NCBI RefSeq assembly: GCF_025290835.2
Contig: NZ_JAOCQD020000001.1
Location: 1,364,001-1,428,000 of the forward strand
Length of the DNA: 64,000 nt
Direction of reading: 5' to 3'
DNA from: Aquabacterium sp. OR-4
GTDB taxonomy: Bacteria; Pseudomonadota; Gammaproteobacteria; Burkholderiales; Burkholderiaceae_C
Shown here: piece by piece, positions 44,490 to 54,821 of the stretch
How positions within the stretch are numbered: position 1 is the stretch's first letter
How the letters are laid out: the number at the start of each line of letters is the position of its first letter
The notes under the pieces: model-generated
What the model saw: the letters and a program-made list of their open reading frames with translations, nothing else
What the model was told of the DNA's origin: nothing
The model's database searches: none
Made by a program: the position numbers and the translations under genes

Positions 44490-47450
44490 TTACAGCGTTC
44501 TGGCGATTTCCTTGATCTCGAAGAGTTCGAGCTGATCGCCTTCTTTGATGTCGTTGAAGTTTTTCAGCTTGATACCGCACTCGAAGCCTTCCTTCACCTC
44601 GCGCACATCGTCCTTCATGCGCTTGAGCGAATCGAGCTCGCCGGTGTAGATCACCACGTTGTCGCGCAGCAGGCGGAACTTGGCGTCGCGCTTGACCAGA
44701 CCCGAGGTGACCATGCAACCGGCCACCGTGCCGATCTTGCTGGCCACGAACACGGTGCGGATCTCGGCCGTGCCCAGCACTTCCTCGCGCTGCTCGGGCG
44801 CCAGCATGCCGGCCATCGCCGCCTTCACCTCATCCACCGCGTCGTAGATGATGTTGTAGTAGCGCAGGTCGACCGCATTGCCCTCGGCCAGCTTGCGGGC
44901 ACCGGCGTCGGCGCGCACATTGAAGCCGATGACCACGGCCTTCGAGGCGATGGCCAGGTTGATGTCGCTCTCGCTGATGCCGCCCACCGCGGCGTGCACG
45001 ATCTGCACCTTGACCTCGTCGGTGCTGAGCTTGAGCAGCGAGGTGGCCAGCGCTTCCTGCGAGCCCTGCACGTCGGCCTTGATGATCAGCGGCAGAGCCT
45101 GCGCGGCGCCGCTGCCCATGTTGTCGAACATGTTCTCCAGCTTGGCGGCCTGCTGCTTGGCCAGCTTCACGTCGCGGTACTTGCCCTGACGGAAGGTGGC
45201 GATCTCGCGCGCACGGCGCTCGTCGGTCAGCACCATGAACTCGTCGCCGGCACCCGGCACCTCGGTCAGGCCCTGGATCTCGACCGGGATCGACGGGCCG
45301 GCTTCCTGCGTGGCCTTGCCGTCCTCGTCGATCATGGCGCGCACGCGGCCAAAGCTCGAACCGGCCAGCACCACGTCGCCACGCTTGAGCGTGCCGCTGG
45401 TCACCAGCACCGTGGCCACCGGGCCGCGGCCCTTGTCGAGGCGGGCTTCGATCACCAGGCCCTTGGCGGCAGCTTCCTTCGGTGCGGTGAGTTCCAGCAC
45501 CTCGGCCTGCAGCAGCACCTGCTCGAGCAGCGTGTCGACGCCCTCGCCGGTCTTGGCCGACACCGGCACAAAGGGCGAGTCGCCGCCGAAGTCTTCAGGC
45601 ACCACCTGCTCGGCCACCAGCTCGCCCTTCAGGCGTTCGAGGTTGGCACCGGGCTTGTCGATCTTGTTCATGGCCACGACGATGGGCACGCCCGCCGCCT
45701 TGGCATGGTGGATGGCTTCGCGCGTCTGCGGCATCACGCCGTCGTCGGCGGCCACCACCAGGATCACGATGTCGGTGGCCTTGGCGCCACGGGCACGCAT
45801 GGCCGTGAAGGCCTCGTGACCCGGGGTGTCGAGGAAGGTGATCACGCCACGTGGCGTCTCGACGTGGTAAGCGCCGATGTGCTGGGTGATGCCACCGGCC
45901 TCGCCAGCGGCCACGCGGGCCCGGCGGATGTAGTCGAGCAGCGAGGTCTTGCCGTGGTCGACGTGGCCCATCACCGTGACCACCGGCGGACGCGGCAGCA
46001 TCTCGGTGTCGGTGGTGGCGTGCTCTTCCTCGAGGAAGGCTTCCGGGTCGTCGAGCTTGGCGGCCAGCGCCTTGTGGCCCATTTCCTCGACGAGGATCAT
46101 GGCCGTTTCCTGGTCGAGCTGCTGGTTGATGGTGACCATCTGGCCCAGCTTCATCATGTGCTTGATCAGCTCGGCAGCCTTGACCGACATCTTGTGCGCC
46201 AGGTCGGCCACGCTGATTGTCTCGGGCACGTGCACTTCCTGCGACACGAACTCGGCCGGCGCCTGGAAGCCACCCGACGAGCCATCACGCTCGCCGCCAC
46301 GGCGGCCACCACGCGGTGCACGCCAGCCCGGGCGGTTGCCGCCGGGGCCGTCGGTGCGGCCCTTGCCGGCCGCGGCGCGCTTCTTGGCCGCGTCGTCGGC
46401 CCAGCTCGACGAGAGCTTCTCGCTCTTGACCGACTTCTTGTCGCCCGGCTTGGCAGCGGCACTGCCCGGCGCCGCAGCACCCGGCGCACCCGGTGCCGCC
46501 TTGGGCTTGTGGATGGTGCCGGAAATGCCGGCCTTGTCGGCCGCGGCAGCCGCCGGCTTGACCTCTTCGGGCTTCTTGGCCGTGAGCACGCCACGGCGGG
46601 CGTTCATCATGTTGCGGATGGCCAGCGCCTCGGCCTCGGCAGCCTTGCGGCGCTTTTCGAGGTCGGCCATGCGCTGCTTCTCGGCCGCCTCGGTGTCGGC
46701 GGCCTTCACCACGCGCAGCGCGGGCTTGGGCGGCTCGACCGGCTTGGCGGCTTCAACAACGGGCGCGGGCGCAGGCGCCGGTGCCGGCGCGGCAACCGGT
46801 GCCGGCGCTGCGGCCGGCGCAGCCTTGGGTGCAGAACCGTCGGTCGGCGCGGCGGCCTTCTCGATGGCGGCTGCAGCCGCGGCCTTGGCGGCCGCTTCAG
46901 CGGCGTCGGCCGCCGCCTTGGCCTCGGCCGCAGCCTTGGCTTCGGCCTCGGCGCGGGCGCTTGCCTCGGCGGCTTCGCGCTGGGCACGTTCGCGCTCGGC
47001 GCGCTGGCGGGCCTGCTCGGCCAGCTCGGCCTCCTGCTGGCGCAACACCTCGGCCTGGGCGCGGGCTTCTTCCTCGCGGCGCTGCAGCTCGGCGGACTCG
47101 ATGGCCGCCGCGGCCGCGGCCGCCTGCGCCGGCGTTTCACCCGGCGTTTCGTCGCGCTTGACGAAGGTGCGCTTCTTCACCACCTGCACCTGGATCGTGC
47201 GGGCCTTGCCGGAGGCATCGGCCTGCTTGATCTCGCTGGTGCTCTTGCGGGTCAGCGTGATCTTGTTGCGCGCGGCGGCAGCAGTGCCGTGCGAGGTGCG
47301 CAGGTAGTCGAGCAGACGCTCCTTGTCAGTCTCGGTGAGCTGATCGTCAGGAGACTTCTTCGCGACACCGGCAGACTGCAGCTGCTCGAGCAGCGTCCCC
47401 GCGGGACGGTTGAGCTCGGCTGCGAACTGGGCGACGGTGGTCACGGCCAT
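44490..47450 (-). CDS. infB: Translation initiation factor IF-2
   Basis: A 986-aa IF-2 that brings fMet-tRNA to the 30S subunit. The N-terminal IF2_N domain ([19 protein letters not shown]), a long Ala/Glu/Lys-rich linker (about 110-420), then the GTPase core ([19 protein letters not shown] near 490; [18 protein letters not shown]) and C-terminal domains ending in [11 protein letters not shown]. Length is within the betaproteobacterial range. It follows nusA by 56 bp in the same operon. Confidence 0.98.
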   Translation of the reverse strand: MAVTTVAQFAAELNRPAGTLLEQLQSAGVAKKSPDDQLTETDKERLLDYLRTSHGTAAAARNKITLTRKSTSEIKQADASGKARTIQVQVVKKRTFVKRDETPGETPAQAAAAAAAIESAELQRREEEARAQAEVLRQQEAELAEQARQRAERERAQREAAEASARAEAEAKAAAEAKAAADAAEAAAKAAAAAAIEKAAAPTDGSAPKAAPAAAPAPVAAPAPAPAPAPVVEAAKPVEPPKPALRVVKAADTEAAEKQRMADLEKRRKAAEAEALAIRNMMNARRGVLTAKKPEEVKPAAAAADKAGISGTIHKPKAAPGAPGAAAPGSAAAKPGDKKSVKSEKLSSSWADDAAKKRAAAGKGRTDGPGGNRPGWRAPRGGRRGGERDGSSGGFQAPAEFVSQEVHVPETISVADLAHKMSVKAAELIKHMMKLGQMVTINQQLDQETAMILVEEMGHKALAAKLDDPEAFLEEEHATTDTEMLPRPPVVTVMGHVDHGKTSLLDYIRRARVAAGEAGGITQHIGAYHVETPRGVITFLDTPGHEAFTAMRARGAKATDIVILVVAADDGVMPQTREAIHHAKAAGVPIVVAMNKIDKPGANLERLKGELVAEQVVPEDFGGDSPFVPVSAKTGEGVDTLLEQVLLQAEVLELTAPKEAAAKGLVIEARLDKGRGPVATVLVTSGTLKRGDVVLAGSSFGRVRAMIDEDGKATQEAGPSIPVEIQGLTEVPGAGDEFMVLTDERRAREIATFRQGKYRDVKLAKQQAAKLENMFDNMGSGAAQALPLIIKADVQGSQEALATSLLKLSTDEVKVQIVHAAVGGISESDINLAIASKAVVIGFNVRADAGARKLAEGNAVDLRYYNIIYDAVDEVKAAMAGMLAPEQREEVLGTAEIRTVFVASKIGTVAGCMVTSGLVKRDAKFRLLRDNVVIYTGELDSLKRMKDDVREVKEGFECGIKLKNFNDIKEGDQLELFEIKEIARTL

Positions 47451-47506
47451 GGGCGGTTTTCCTTGCGTAACTTCTCTGGCGTTTCGGGAGGGGTTCAGTG
47501 CGGCTT

Positions 47507-48997
47507 TCAGGCCGTGAACCAGTGCTCCCGCGCCTTCATGATCAGGGCCTTGGCCTCGGCGTCGGCCAGACCGGTCAGTTCGACCAGTTCGTCGACGGCC
47601 AGATCGGCCAGGTCGTCGCGGCTGTGCACGCCGCCGGTAGCGAGCTTGTCGATCAGCTCCGAGTTCAGGCCCTGGCCCTGGAATTCCAGGTCGCGCAAGT
47701 CCTGCGACACCTCTTCCACCGATTCCTCGCGGGCGATTTCCATCGTCAGCAAGGCATCCTTGGCGCGGTTGCGCAGCTCATGCACGGTGTCCTCGTCGAA
47801 GGATTCGATCTCCAGCATCTCCTGAATCGGCACGTAGGCCACTTCTTCGAGGCTGCCGAAACCTTCGGCGATCAGGATGTCGGCGACTTCCTCGTCGACA
47901 TCAAGCTTCTCGACGAACAGCTTGCGCACCGACTCGGACTCCTGGGCCTGCTTGGCCTGGGATTCTTCGGCGGTCATGATGTTGATGCGCCAGCCGGTCA
48001 GCTCGGACGCGAGGCGCACGTTCTGGCCGCCACGGCCGATGGCGATGGCGAGGTTCTCCTCGTCGACCACCACATCCATGGCGTGCTTTTCTTCGTCGAC
48101 CACGATCGACACCACGTTCGCCGGCGCCAGCGCGCCGATCACGAACTGCGCCGGGTCTTCGCTCCACAGCACGATGTCGACACGCTCGCCGGCCAGCTCG
48201 TTGGTGACCGCGTTGACACGCGAACCACGCACGCCGACACAGGTGCCGATCGGGTCAACCCGGCGGTCGTGCGAGATCACGGCGATCTTGGCGCGGCTGC
48301 CCGAATCACGGGCGCAGCTCTTGATCTCGAGCAGGCCCTGCTCGATCTCGGGCACTTCCTGGCGGAACAGCTCGATCATGAAGCCGGGCGCCGAGCGCGA
48401 CAGCATGATCTGCGCGCCGCGGGCGGTGGGATCGACGCCGGTGATGAAGGCCCGCACACGGTCACCCGAGCGCAGGTTTTCCTTCGGGATCATCTCGCTG
48501 CGCTTCAGGCGCCCTTCGACACGACCGCTCTCGACGATGATGTCGCCCTTGTCGAGGCGCTTGACCGTGCCGACGAAGATCTGGTCACCGCGCGACATGA
48601 AGTCGTTGAGCAGCTGCTCGCGCTCGGCATCGCGGATCTTCTGCAGGATCACCTGCTTGGCCGCCATGGCGCCGATGCGGCCGATTGGCACCGACGGAAT
48701 CGGCTCTTCGATGTAGTCGCCCACCTCGATCTCGGCAATGCGGTCGATCGCATCGCTGAGCATCTCTTCGGCGTCGGGGTTCTGCAGGCCGGCCTCGTCG
48801 GGCACCACCAGCCAGCGACGGAAGGTCTCGTAGTCGCCGGATTCACGGTCGACCGCCACGCGAATGTCCACCTCGCCGCCATGCAGCTTCTTGGTGGCCT
48901 GCGCCAGCGCGGCCTCGACCGCGCCGAACACCACGTCGCGATCGACGTTCTTCTCGCGCGAGATGGCATCGACCAGCATCAACATTTCGCGGTTCAT
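47507..48997 (-). CDS. nusA: Transcription termination/antitermination factor NusA
   Basis: A 496-aa protein binding RNA polymerase and nascent RNA. N-terminal domain, S1, two KH domains ([38 protein letters not shown]) and two C-terminal acidic repeats are in the standard order. It overlaps rimP's stop by one base and continues into infB, the usual operon. Confidence 0.97.
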   Translation of the reverse strand: MNREMLMLVDAISREKNVDRDVVFGAVEAALAQATKKLHGGEVDIRVAVDRESGDYETFRRWLVVPDEAGLQNPDAEEMLSDAIDRIAEIEVGDYIEEPIPSVPIGRIGAMAAKQVILQKIRDAEREQLLNDFMSRGDQIFVGTVKRLDKGDIIVESGRVEGRLKRSEMIPKENLRSGDRVRAFITGVDPTARGAQIMLSRSAPGFMIELFRQEVPEIEQGLLEIKSCARDSGSRAKIAVISHDRRVDPIGTCVGVRGSRVNAVTNELAGERVDIVLWSEDPAQFVIGALAPANVVSIVVDEEKHAMDVVVDEENLAIAIGRGGQNVRLASELTGWRINIMTAEESQAKQAQESESVRKLFVEKLDVDEEVADILIAEGFGSLEEVAYVPIQEMLEIESFDEDTVHELRNRAKDALLTMEIAREESVEEVSQDLRDLEFQGQGLNSELIDKLATGGVHSRDDLADLAVDELVELTGLADAEAKALIMKAREHWFTA

Positions 48998-49674
48998 CAG
49001 TTCTGACCTCCGTCTTCCTTTTCGGCCTCGGCGCGGTGGGCGGCCGACTCTTCTTCGGCCGACGCGCCACCGCGCCGCCCCTTGAAGTCAACCACCGGCA
49101 CCAGGCGCGCCTCGCGCACTTCTTCCAGCGAAAAATCCAGCGCCTCGCGCACAGGCGCCACCGTGGCCGAGTCGCCCTTGGCCACCTTGGCAGTGCGCGC
49201 AGCGGTCTTCACCGCCGGCTTGCCACCCTTGCGCAAACGCGCCGGCTTGTCAGATTCGGCCGGCAGCTCGAGCCGCCAGGCGGTTTCACCCGCACCGGCC
49301 ACCTCGGGCGCCGCAGCCGCCAGAACGCCGCGCCACTTGCGGCGGTTCAAGAACGGTTCGCGCAGCGTGATCTCGACCTCGACGCCGACAAAGCGCTGCC
49401 AGTCGGCCGGCTTGTTCAACGGACGATCCAGACCGGGCGACGAGACCTCGAGCCGCGCGTATTCAACCGCCTCGACCTCCAGCAGGTACTGCAGCTGGCG
49501 CGTCACCAGCTCGCAATCCTCGACCAGCACGTAGTCGCTGAGGCCGGTCGGATAAACCTGGCCGGGAAGGCGATCAATCGTGACGCGCAGCAACCCACCC
49601 GTCGAACGCTCGACGTCCACGAGGTCGTACCCCATGCCGGTAACGGTGCGCTCCAGCGCTGCCTGCCAACTCAT
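48997..49674 (-). CDS. rimP: Ribosome maturation factor RimP
   Basis: A 225-aa protein for 30S maturation. The conserved N-terminus ([20 protein letters not shown]), [15 protein letters not shown], and [15 protein letters not shown] are clear. It is longer than the usual ~150-170 aa because of an Ala/Lys-rich insertion (about 133-180) and a charged tail. ATG 49674 is the family start; the open frame to 49794 covers the leader region and is not coding. First gene of the operon. Confidence 0.93.
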   Translation of the reverse strand: MSWQAALERTVTGMGYDLVDVERSTGGLLRVTIDRLPGQVYPTGLSDYVLVEDCELVTRQLQYLLEVEAVEYARLEVSSPGLDRPLNKPADWQRFVGVEVEITLREPFLNRRKWRGVLAAAAPEVAGAGETAWRLELPAESDKPARLRKGGKPAVKTAARTAKVAKGDSATVAPVREALDFSLEEVREARLVPVVDFKGRRGGASAEEESAAHRAEAEKEDGGQN

Positions 49675-49764
49675 CTGCCTTGAACGATCCTGCCGCGGCT
49701 CAACCAGCACCCGAACCGACGGCGACGCCACCCCGGGTGTGAATAAAGTGAAATGCGTTCGAGC

Positions 49765-49792
49765 AAAAAAAATGGGCAGGAAGTCTCCGCCC
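49765..49792 (-). terminator. Putative leader attenuator of the rimP operon
   Basis: On the minus strand a hairpin (GGGCGGAGACTTCCTGCCC) is followed by a run of eight T, a good intrinsic terminator, about 90 bp before the rimP start and about 20-40 bp after the likely transcription start. Upstream bases 49795-49818 can pair with its left arm instead (CCGCC/GGCGG around a CTTTGCT/AGC-AAAG stem), giving a rival fold that would prevent termination. Confidence 0.5.
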
Positions 49793-49818
49793 AACTTTGC
49801 TCTTCAGCGAAAGGCGGG

Positions 49819-49847
49819 ATTGTAGCCTGCAAACGCCATGCCCTCAA
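49819..49847 (-). promoter_or_regulatory. Sigma-70 promoter of the rimP-nusA-infB operon
   Basis: On the minus strand TTGAGG (49847-49842) and TACAAT (49824-49819) are 17 bp apart, close to consensus. Transcription would start near 49812, giving a leader of about 140 bases before rimP that contains the attenuator-like hairpin. Confidence 0.6.
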
Positions 49848-49924
49848 GCTTGCCCCACTTGGCACACCCTCAGCATGCGAGAATCGCGGGCTTCGATCGA
49901 CTGCAGCCATCCACAGGAAACAGC

Positions 49925-50710
49925 ATGGGATTTCTCGCCGGCAAGCGCCTGCTGATCACGGGCGTCTTGAACAACCGCTCCATCGCCTACGGCATCGCCC
50001 GGGCCTGCCACCGCGAAGGCGCCGAACTGGCCTTCAGCTATGTGGGTGAGCGCTTCAAGGATCGCATCACCGAGTTTGCCGCCGATTTCGGCTCCAAACT
50101 GGTGTTCGATTGCGACGTCGGTGACGACGCGCAGATTGAAAAGCTGTTTGCCGACCTCGGCCAGCACTGGGATCAGTTCGACGGTTTCGTGCACGCCATC
50201 GCCTTTGCCCCGCGCGAGGCGATTGCCGGCGATTTTCTCGACGGCCTGAACCGCGAGAGCTTCCGCATTGCGCACGACATCTCGGCCTACAGCTTTCCGG
50301 CCATGGCCAAGGCGGCGCTTCCGCGCCTGCGCCCGGGCGCCGCGCTGCTGACGCTGAGCTACCTGGGCGCCGTGCGCTACGTGCCCAACTACAACACCAT
50401 GGGCCTGGCCAAGGCCAGCCTCGAGGCCAGCGTGCGATTCCTGGCGCAGAGCGTGGGCGCCAAGGGCGTTCGGGTGAACGGCATCTCGGCCGGCCCGATC
50501 AAGACCCTGGCCGCCTCGGGCATCAAGGACTTCGGCAAGCTGCTGAGCGAGTTTGCCGCCACCACCCCAATCCGCCGCGCGATCACCATCGACGATGTGG
50601 GCAACACCGCCGCGTTCTTGCTGAGCGACCTGTCGGCCGGCATCAGCGCCGAGATCGTCTACGTCGACGGCGGCTTCAGCCACGTGGCCATCGCCAATCC
50701 GGAAGCTTGA
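49925..50710 (+). CDS. fabI: Enoyl-[acyl-carrier-protein] reductase (NADH) FabI
   Basis: A 261-aa SDR-family reductase catalysing the last step of fatty-acid elongation, and the target of triclosan-type inhibitors. The cofactor site [15 protein letters not shown], the catalytic Y156 and K163 (YNTMGLAK, spacing Y-x6-K) and [17 protein letters not shown] match E. coli FabI with the same numbering. ATG 49925 is the family start; an earlier frame from 49838 is not used. It is divergent from rimP. Confidence 0.97.
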   Translation: MGFLAGKRLLITGVLNNRSIAYGIARACHREGAELAFSYVGERFKDRITEFAADFGSKLVFDCDVGDDAQIEKLFADLGQHWDQFDGFVHAIAFAPREAIAGDFLDGLNRESFRIAHDISAYSFPAMAKAALPRLRPGAALLTLSYLGAVRYVPNYNTMGLAKASLEASVRFLAQSVGAKGVRVNGISAGPIKTLAASGIKDFGKLLSEFAATTPIRRAITIDDVGNTAAFLLSDLSAGISAEIVYVDGGFSHVAIANPEA

Positions 50711-50722
50711 CTTCTGCCAACC

Positions 50723-50751
50723 CTCGCGACTGGCGCAATGGCCGTCGCGAG
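50723..50751. terminator. Hairpin between convergent fabI and decarboxylase
   Basis: CTCGCGAC (50723-50730) and GTCGCGAG (50744-50751) form a perfect 8-bp stem 13 bp after the fabI stop. No T tract. Probably marks transcript ends from one or both sides. Confidence 0.45.
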
Positions 50752-50767
50752 CGGGCCGAGGTCAGGT

Positions 50768-50807
50768 CGAGCAGCGCAGCCGTACACCCGTACGGCGAGC
50801 AGCGCAG
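50768..50807. repeat. Direct repeats flanking a small hairpin
   Basis: CGAGCAGCGCAG occurs twice (50768-50779 and 50796-50807), flanking the perfect hairpin CCGTAC-ACCC-GTACGG (50780-50795). The whole element may be a dispersed intergenic repeat of the genome; only one copy is in this window. Confidence 0.5.
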
Positions 50808-50840
50808 GCCTGAGATCGGCCGGCGCAGCAGGCCAGTGCG

Positions 50841-53099
50841 TCAGTCGCGCACGCAGTCGACGTAGTAGCGCTTGCCGCCCTTGCCATCGTCCTCGGCCAC
50901 CAGGCCGTGCACGTCGGCCGCAAAACCCGGGAAGCGGGCATTGAAGGCGCGCGTGAACTTCAGGTAGTCGCAGATCTTCTTGTTGAAGCGCTCGCCCGGG
51001 ATCAGCAGCGGGATGCCAGGCGGGTACGGCGTCAGCAGGCTGGTGGTGATGCGGCCTTCCAGCGCGTCGATGTCGACCCGCTGGGTTTCGCGCCGCGCGA
51101 TGTGGGCGTAGGCGTCGGTCGGGTTCATCGCCGGCTGCAGATCGCTGAGGTACATCTCGGTCGTCAGGCGCGCGATGTCGCCCTCGGCGTAGGCCTCGTG
51201 GATGGCCTGGCACAGGTCCTTCAGGCCCATGCGCTCGTACTGCGGGTGCGCCTGGCAGAACTCGGGCAGGATGCGCCACATCGGCGCGTTCTTGTCGTAG
51301 TCGTCCTTGAACTGCTGCAGCGCGGTGAGCATCGTGTTCCAGCGGCCCTTGGTGATGCCGATGGTGAACATGATGAAGAACGAGTAGAGGCCGGTCTTCT
51401 CGACCACCACGCCGTGCTCGGCCAGGAACTTGGTCACCACGCCGGCCGGAATGCCGGTGGACGCGAACTTGCCGTTCATGTCCAGGCCCGGGGTGATCAC
51501 CGTGCTCTTGATCGGGTCGAGCAGGTTGAAGCCTTCGGCCAGCGGGCCGAAGCCGTGCCACTCGTCATCGGCCTGCAGGGTCCAGTCGGCCGAGCGGCCG
51601 ATGCCTTCGTCCACCAGGGCGTCAGGGCCCCAGACCTTGAACCACCAGTCGTGGCCGTATTCCTCGTCGACCTTGCGCATGGCGCGGCGGAAGTCGAGCG
51701 ATTCACGGATGCTTTCTTCCACCAGCGCGGTGCCGCCAGGCGGCTCCATCATCGCCGCGGCCACATCGCAGCTGGCGATGATGGCGTACTGCGGGCTGGT
51801 GCTGGTGTGCATCAGGTAGGCCTCGTTGAAGAGGTGCCGGTCGAGTTTGACCGTGCGCGAGTCCTGCACCAGCACCTGCGAGGCCTGCGACAGACCGGCC
51901 AGCAGCTTGTGCGTGGACTGGGTGGCGTACACCACCGCGCGCTCGGGCCGCTCGCGCTTCTTGCCCATGGCGTGGAAGCTGCCGTAGAACGGGTGGAAGG
52001 CCGCGTGCGGCAGCCAGGCCTCGTCGAAGTGCAGCGTGTCGATGTAGCCGTCGAGCTCGCGCTTGATGGTCTCGGTGTTGTACAGCACGCCGTCGTAGGT
52101 GCTCTGGGTCAGCGTCAGGATACGCGGCTTGGCGGCATGCGGGTCGACGCCGGCCAGCAGCGGGTTGGCGGCGATCTTGCGCTCGATGGCCTCGCGGCTG
52201 AACTCGCTCTTGGGGATCGGGCCGATGATGCCGTAGTGGTTGCGCGTGGGCGTCAGGAACACGGGGATGGCCCCGGTCATGATGATCGAGTGCAGGATGC
52301 TCTTGTGGCAGTTTCGGTCGACCACCACGATGTCGCCCGGCGCCACCGTGTGGTGCCACACCATCTTGTTGCTGGTGCTGGTGCCGTTGGTGACGAAGAA
52401 GCAGTGGTCGGCATTGAAGATGCGTGCGGCGTTCTTCTCGCTCTCGTACACCGGGCCGGTGTGGTCGAGCAGCTGGCCCAGCTCTTCAACGGCATTGCAC
52501 ACGTCGGCGCGCAGCATGTTCTCGCCGAAGAACTGGTGGAACATCTGGCCCACGGGGCTCTTGAGAAACGCCACGCCGCCCGAATGGCCGGGGCAGTGCC
52601 AGCTGTACGAACCGTCCTGCGCATAGTCCATCAGCGCCTTGAAGAACGGCGGCGCCAGGCCGTCGAGGTAGCTCCTGGCCTCGCGGATGATGTGACGCGC
52701 CACGAACTCGGGCGTGTCCTCGAACATGTGGATGAAGCCGTGCAGCTCGCGCAGGATGTCGTTGGGGATGTGCTGGCTGGTGCGCGTCTCGCCGTAGATG
52801 TAGATCGGGATGTCGGCGTTCTTGCGCCGGATCTCCTCGATGAAGCTGCGCAGGTTCAGCACCGCCGGGTCGAGCTCGGGACCGGGCGTGAACTCCTCGT
52901 CGTCGATCGACAGGATGAAGGCCGAGGCGCGGCTTTGCTGCTGCGCAAACTGCGACAGGTCGCCGTAGCTGGTGACACCCAGCACCTCGAGCCCTTCCTT
53001 TTCGATCGCCGCGGCCAGCGCGCGAATGCCCAGGCCCGAGGTGTTCTCGGAGCGGAAGTCCTCGTCGATGATGACGATGGGAAAGTGAAAACGCAGCAT
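50841..53099 (-). CDS. Orn/Lys/Arg decarboxylase (PLP, fold type I)
   Basis: A 752-aa decarboxylase of the large Ldc/Adi/SpeF group: an N-terminal wing domain with PIVIIDEDFRSENT, a PLP domain with TNGTSTSNKMVWHH and the lysine in ATQSTHKLLAGLSQ, and a C-terminal domain. The HCPGHSGGVAF motif is present. It makes cadaverine, putrescine or agmatine; which of the three cannot be told from sequence. ATG 53099 is the family start. It converges on fabI. A role in acid tolerance or polyamine synthesis is likely. Confidence 0.88.
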   Translation of the reverse strand: MLRFHFPIVIIDEDFRSENTSGLGIRALAAAIEKEGLEVLGVTSYGDLSQFAQQQSRASAFILSIDDEEFTPGPELDPAVLNLRSFIEEIRRKNADIPIYIYGETRTSQHIPNDILRELHGFIHMFEDTPEFVARHIIREARSYLDGLAPPFFKALMDYAQDGSYSWHCPGHSGGVAFLKSPVGQMFHQFFGENMLRADVCNAVEELGQLLDHTGPVYESEKNAARIFNADHCFFVTNGTSTSNKMVWHHTVAPGDIVVVDRNCHKSILHSIIMTGAIPVFLTPTRNHYGIIGPIPKSEFSREAIERKIAANPLLAGVDPHAAKPRILTLTQSTYDGVLYNTETIKRELDGYIDTLHFDEAWLPHAAFHPFYGSFHAMGKKRERPERAVVYATQSTHKLLAGLSQASQVLVQDSRTVKLDRHLFNEAYLMHTSTSPQYAIIASCDVAAAMMEPPGGTALVEESIRESLDFRRAMRKVDEEYGHDWWFKVWGPDALVDEGIGRSADWTLQADDEWHGFGPLAEGFNLLDPIKSTVITPGLDMNGKFASTGIPAGVVTKFLAEHGVVVEKTGLYSFFIMFTIGITKGRWNTMLTALQQFKDDYDKNAPMWRILPEFCQAHPQYERMGLKDLCQAIHEAYAEGDIARLTTEMYLSDLQPAMNPTDAYAHIARRETQRVDIDALEGRITTSLLTPYPPGIPLLIPGERFNKKICDYLKFTRAFNARFPGFAADVHGLVAEDDGKGGKRYYVDCVRD

Positions 53100-53362
53100 C
53101 GGCGGCTCCAGCGGCCAAGGGGACAGACAACCCGAAAATTCGGCGAGGCGCGAAGTGTAGGGCCGTGCGATGGCCCCCGCGTGACGCACCGGCCACCGCC
53201 CATGCAGTGCCCAGCCACTGCCCGTGCACGGCCCCTGCACGGCCCCTGCTCGGCCGACTTGGCGCTGCAACCGGCGCGCCCGGCTGCAGCGCCATCACCG
53301 CGGCTGCGGCTTGCAACGCACAGTGGATCTGCCAGCCTGGGCTAGAATCCTGGGCTGGCCAC

Positions 53363-53453
53363 GGAGAGATGGATGAGTGGTTTAAGTCGCACGCCTGGAA
53401 AGCGTGTGTGGGTTAACAGCCCACCGCGGGTTCGAATCCCGCTCTCTCCGCCA
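53363..53453 (+). tRNA. serT: tRNA-Ser (anticodon GGA)
   Basis: A 91-base tRNA with encoded CCA. The acceptor stem GGAGAGA pairs with TCTCTCC; the anticodon loop CTGGAAA holds GGA; a long variable arm (GTGTGTGGGTTAACAGCCCAC) is typical of class II serine tRNAs; the T arm has GGTTCGAATCC. A TAGAAT -10 lies at 53343-53348. The symbol is tentative. Confidence 0.95.
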
Positions 53454-53644
53454 CCCTACAAAGGCTGATGCCGTACCGGATTGCCGGTGCCGCTGCAGCC
53501 GTAAAAAATCAGGTCCCGCGTGCGCTGCGTCGCCCCGGGGCCATTTTTTTTGCCCGCTCGCGCCGCAGGGCCCGCCCGCTGCGCTGCATTGGCGGCCGGC
53601 GCGGCCGATATGCCGGGGTCGAATCCCCGCCGCTCCCGCATGCC

Positions 53645-54709
53645 ATGTCGTCGTCTGCATTGCCACCTGACCCGCACCCTGCCCGGCCATCCGAGCCCGC
53701 CGACCTGGGCGCTGCCGAGGTGACGCCGCCCGCGGGCGCCCTGGACGACTGCCCGCGCTGCGGCGAGCACTGGGCCGCGGCCAGCCCCTACTGCACCAAT
53801 TGCGGCTGGCTGCCGCCGGCGCCGCAGGGCAACAGCCGCCCGCCGACTGCCCCGCTGAGCGCGGCCACCGGTGCCGGCCTGCCGCGCGCCGCGGTGGCCG
53901 GCCTGGCAGGCACCGTCGCCGCCGCGGCCGTGGTGGCCCTGTGGTTCAGCGTCGGCCGACCCGCGCAGCGCGGCGCCCCGCCGGCGAGCACCGGCGGCGC
54001 CAGTACCGCGGCAAGCCGGCAGGCCGGCACGGCAGCGCAGGCACCGGCTCCGGCGGGCATGGCCGCCGCGGCATCCCGCCCGACCGAAGCCGTGGCGCTG
54101 CCGAACCCCAACCCCGCAGCGGCCAGCGCGCCCGGCGCGGCGCCGACGGCACTGACCGAGGCACCGGCCGCGCCCGTTGCCCTGCCCTCACCTGCACCTG
54201 CACCTGCACCTGCACCTGCACCTGCACCCGCACCCGCACCCGCACCCGCACCTGCACCCGCACCCGCACCCGCCGTCGCTTCGCCGGCCACACCTGCACC
54301 AGAGCCCGCGGCCACCGACGCCGTCCCACGCCAGCAGGCCGAGCAGTTCGTTCGCCAGTGGCTGGCTGAAGAGGCCCAGGCCGATGCCGAGCGGCTGGCT
54401 GCCCTGCGCCCGCTCTACGCCGACCAGGTGCACTACCGCGGCCGTGCCAAGGCCGACTGGGCGCTGATTGCTGCCGACAAGATCGCCTTCATGCGCCGCT
54501 GGCCGCAGCGCAGCTATCAGTTGCTGTCGCTGAGCATGCAACCGGCCAGGACAGCGGCCACCCACGGTGACGACACCCTGCGCCTGGCGGTGCATGTGGC
54601 CTGGCGGCTGGAAAGCCAGGGCCGCTGGCGCCGCGGCGACTCGGTCACGCTGCTAAGCCTGCGCCGCATCGACGGCCAGTGGCGCATCGTCGGCGAATCA
54701 GGTCCCTGA
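53645..54709 (+). CDS. Zinc-ribbon single-pass membrane protein with Ala-Pro repeat and NTF2-like C-domain
   Basis: A 354-aa protein. An N-terminal zinc ribbon (CPRC-x10-CTNCGW, about 37-54) faces the cytoplasm; a transmembrane helix follows (VAGLAGTVAAAAVVALWFSV, about 82-101); then a disordered Ala/Pro-rich region with an (AP)n tract (about 183-209) and a C-terminal NTF2/DUF4440-like domain (about 230-354). ATG 53645 places the ribbon near the N-terminus; the frame from 53468 is not supported. The function is unknown; it is not obviously linked to neighbours. Confidence 0.65.
   Translation: MSSSALPPDPHPARPSEPADLGAAEVTPPAGALDDCPRCGEHWAAASPYCTNCGWLPPAPQGNSRPPTAPLSAATGAGLPRAAVAGLAGTVAAAAVVALWFSVGRPAQRGAPPASTGGASTAASRQAGTAAQAPAPAGMAAAASRPTEAVALPNPNPAAASAPGAAPTALTEAPAAPVALPSPAPAPAPAPAPAPAPAPAPAPAPAPAPAVASPATPAPEPAATDAVPRQQAEQFVRQWLAEEAQADAERLAALRPLYADQVHYRGRAKADWALIAADKIAFMRRWPQRSYQLLSLSMQPARTAATHGDDTLRLAVHVAWRLESQGRWRRGDSVTLLSLRRIDGQWRIVGESGP
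54189..54272 (+). repeat. Hexanucleotide tract encoding Ala-Pro repeats
   Basis: About 14 units of CACCTG/CACCCG in frame, encoding (Pro-Ala)n. Copy changes would keep frame, so spacer length may vary between strains. Confidence 0.85.
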
Positions 54710-54821
54710 GACAGAAGCCGCAGCGCACGCCTCAGGCGACAGGCCCCAGACGATAGGCGCCGGGCGGCACGCGACAGGCGGCGCAGCCGTGGCGGCCAGG
54801 CCAGACCTTGCCGCCGCCGGC

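Noticed and set aside
44268..47825. 1,185-aa open frame on the + strand
   Set aside because: Antisense to infB, whose identity is certain; the product is low-complexity and has no domain.
50907..53345. 812-aa open frame on the + strand
   Set aside because: Antisense to the decarboxylase, with shadow-like composition.
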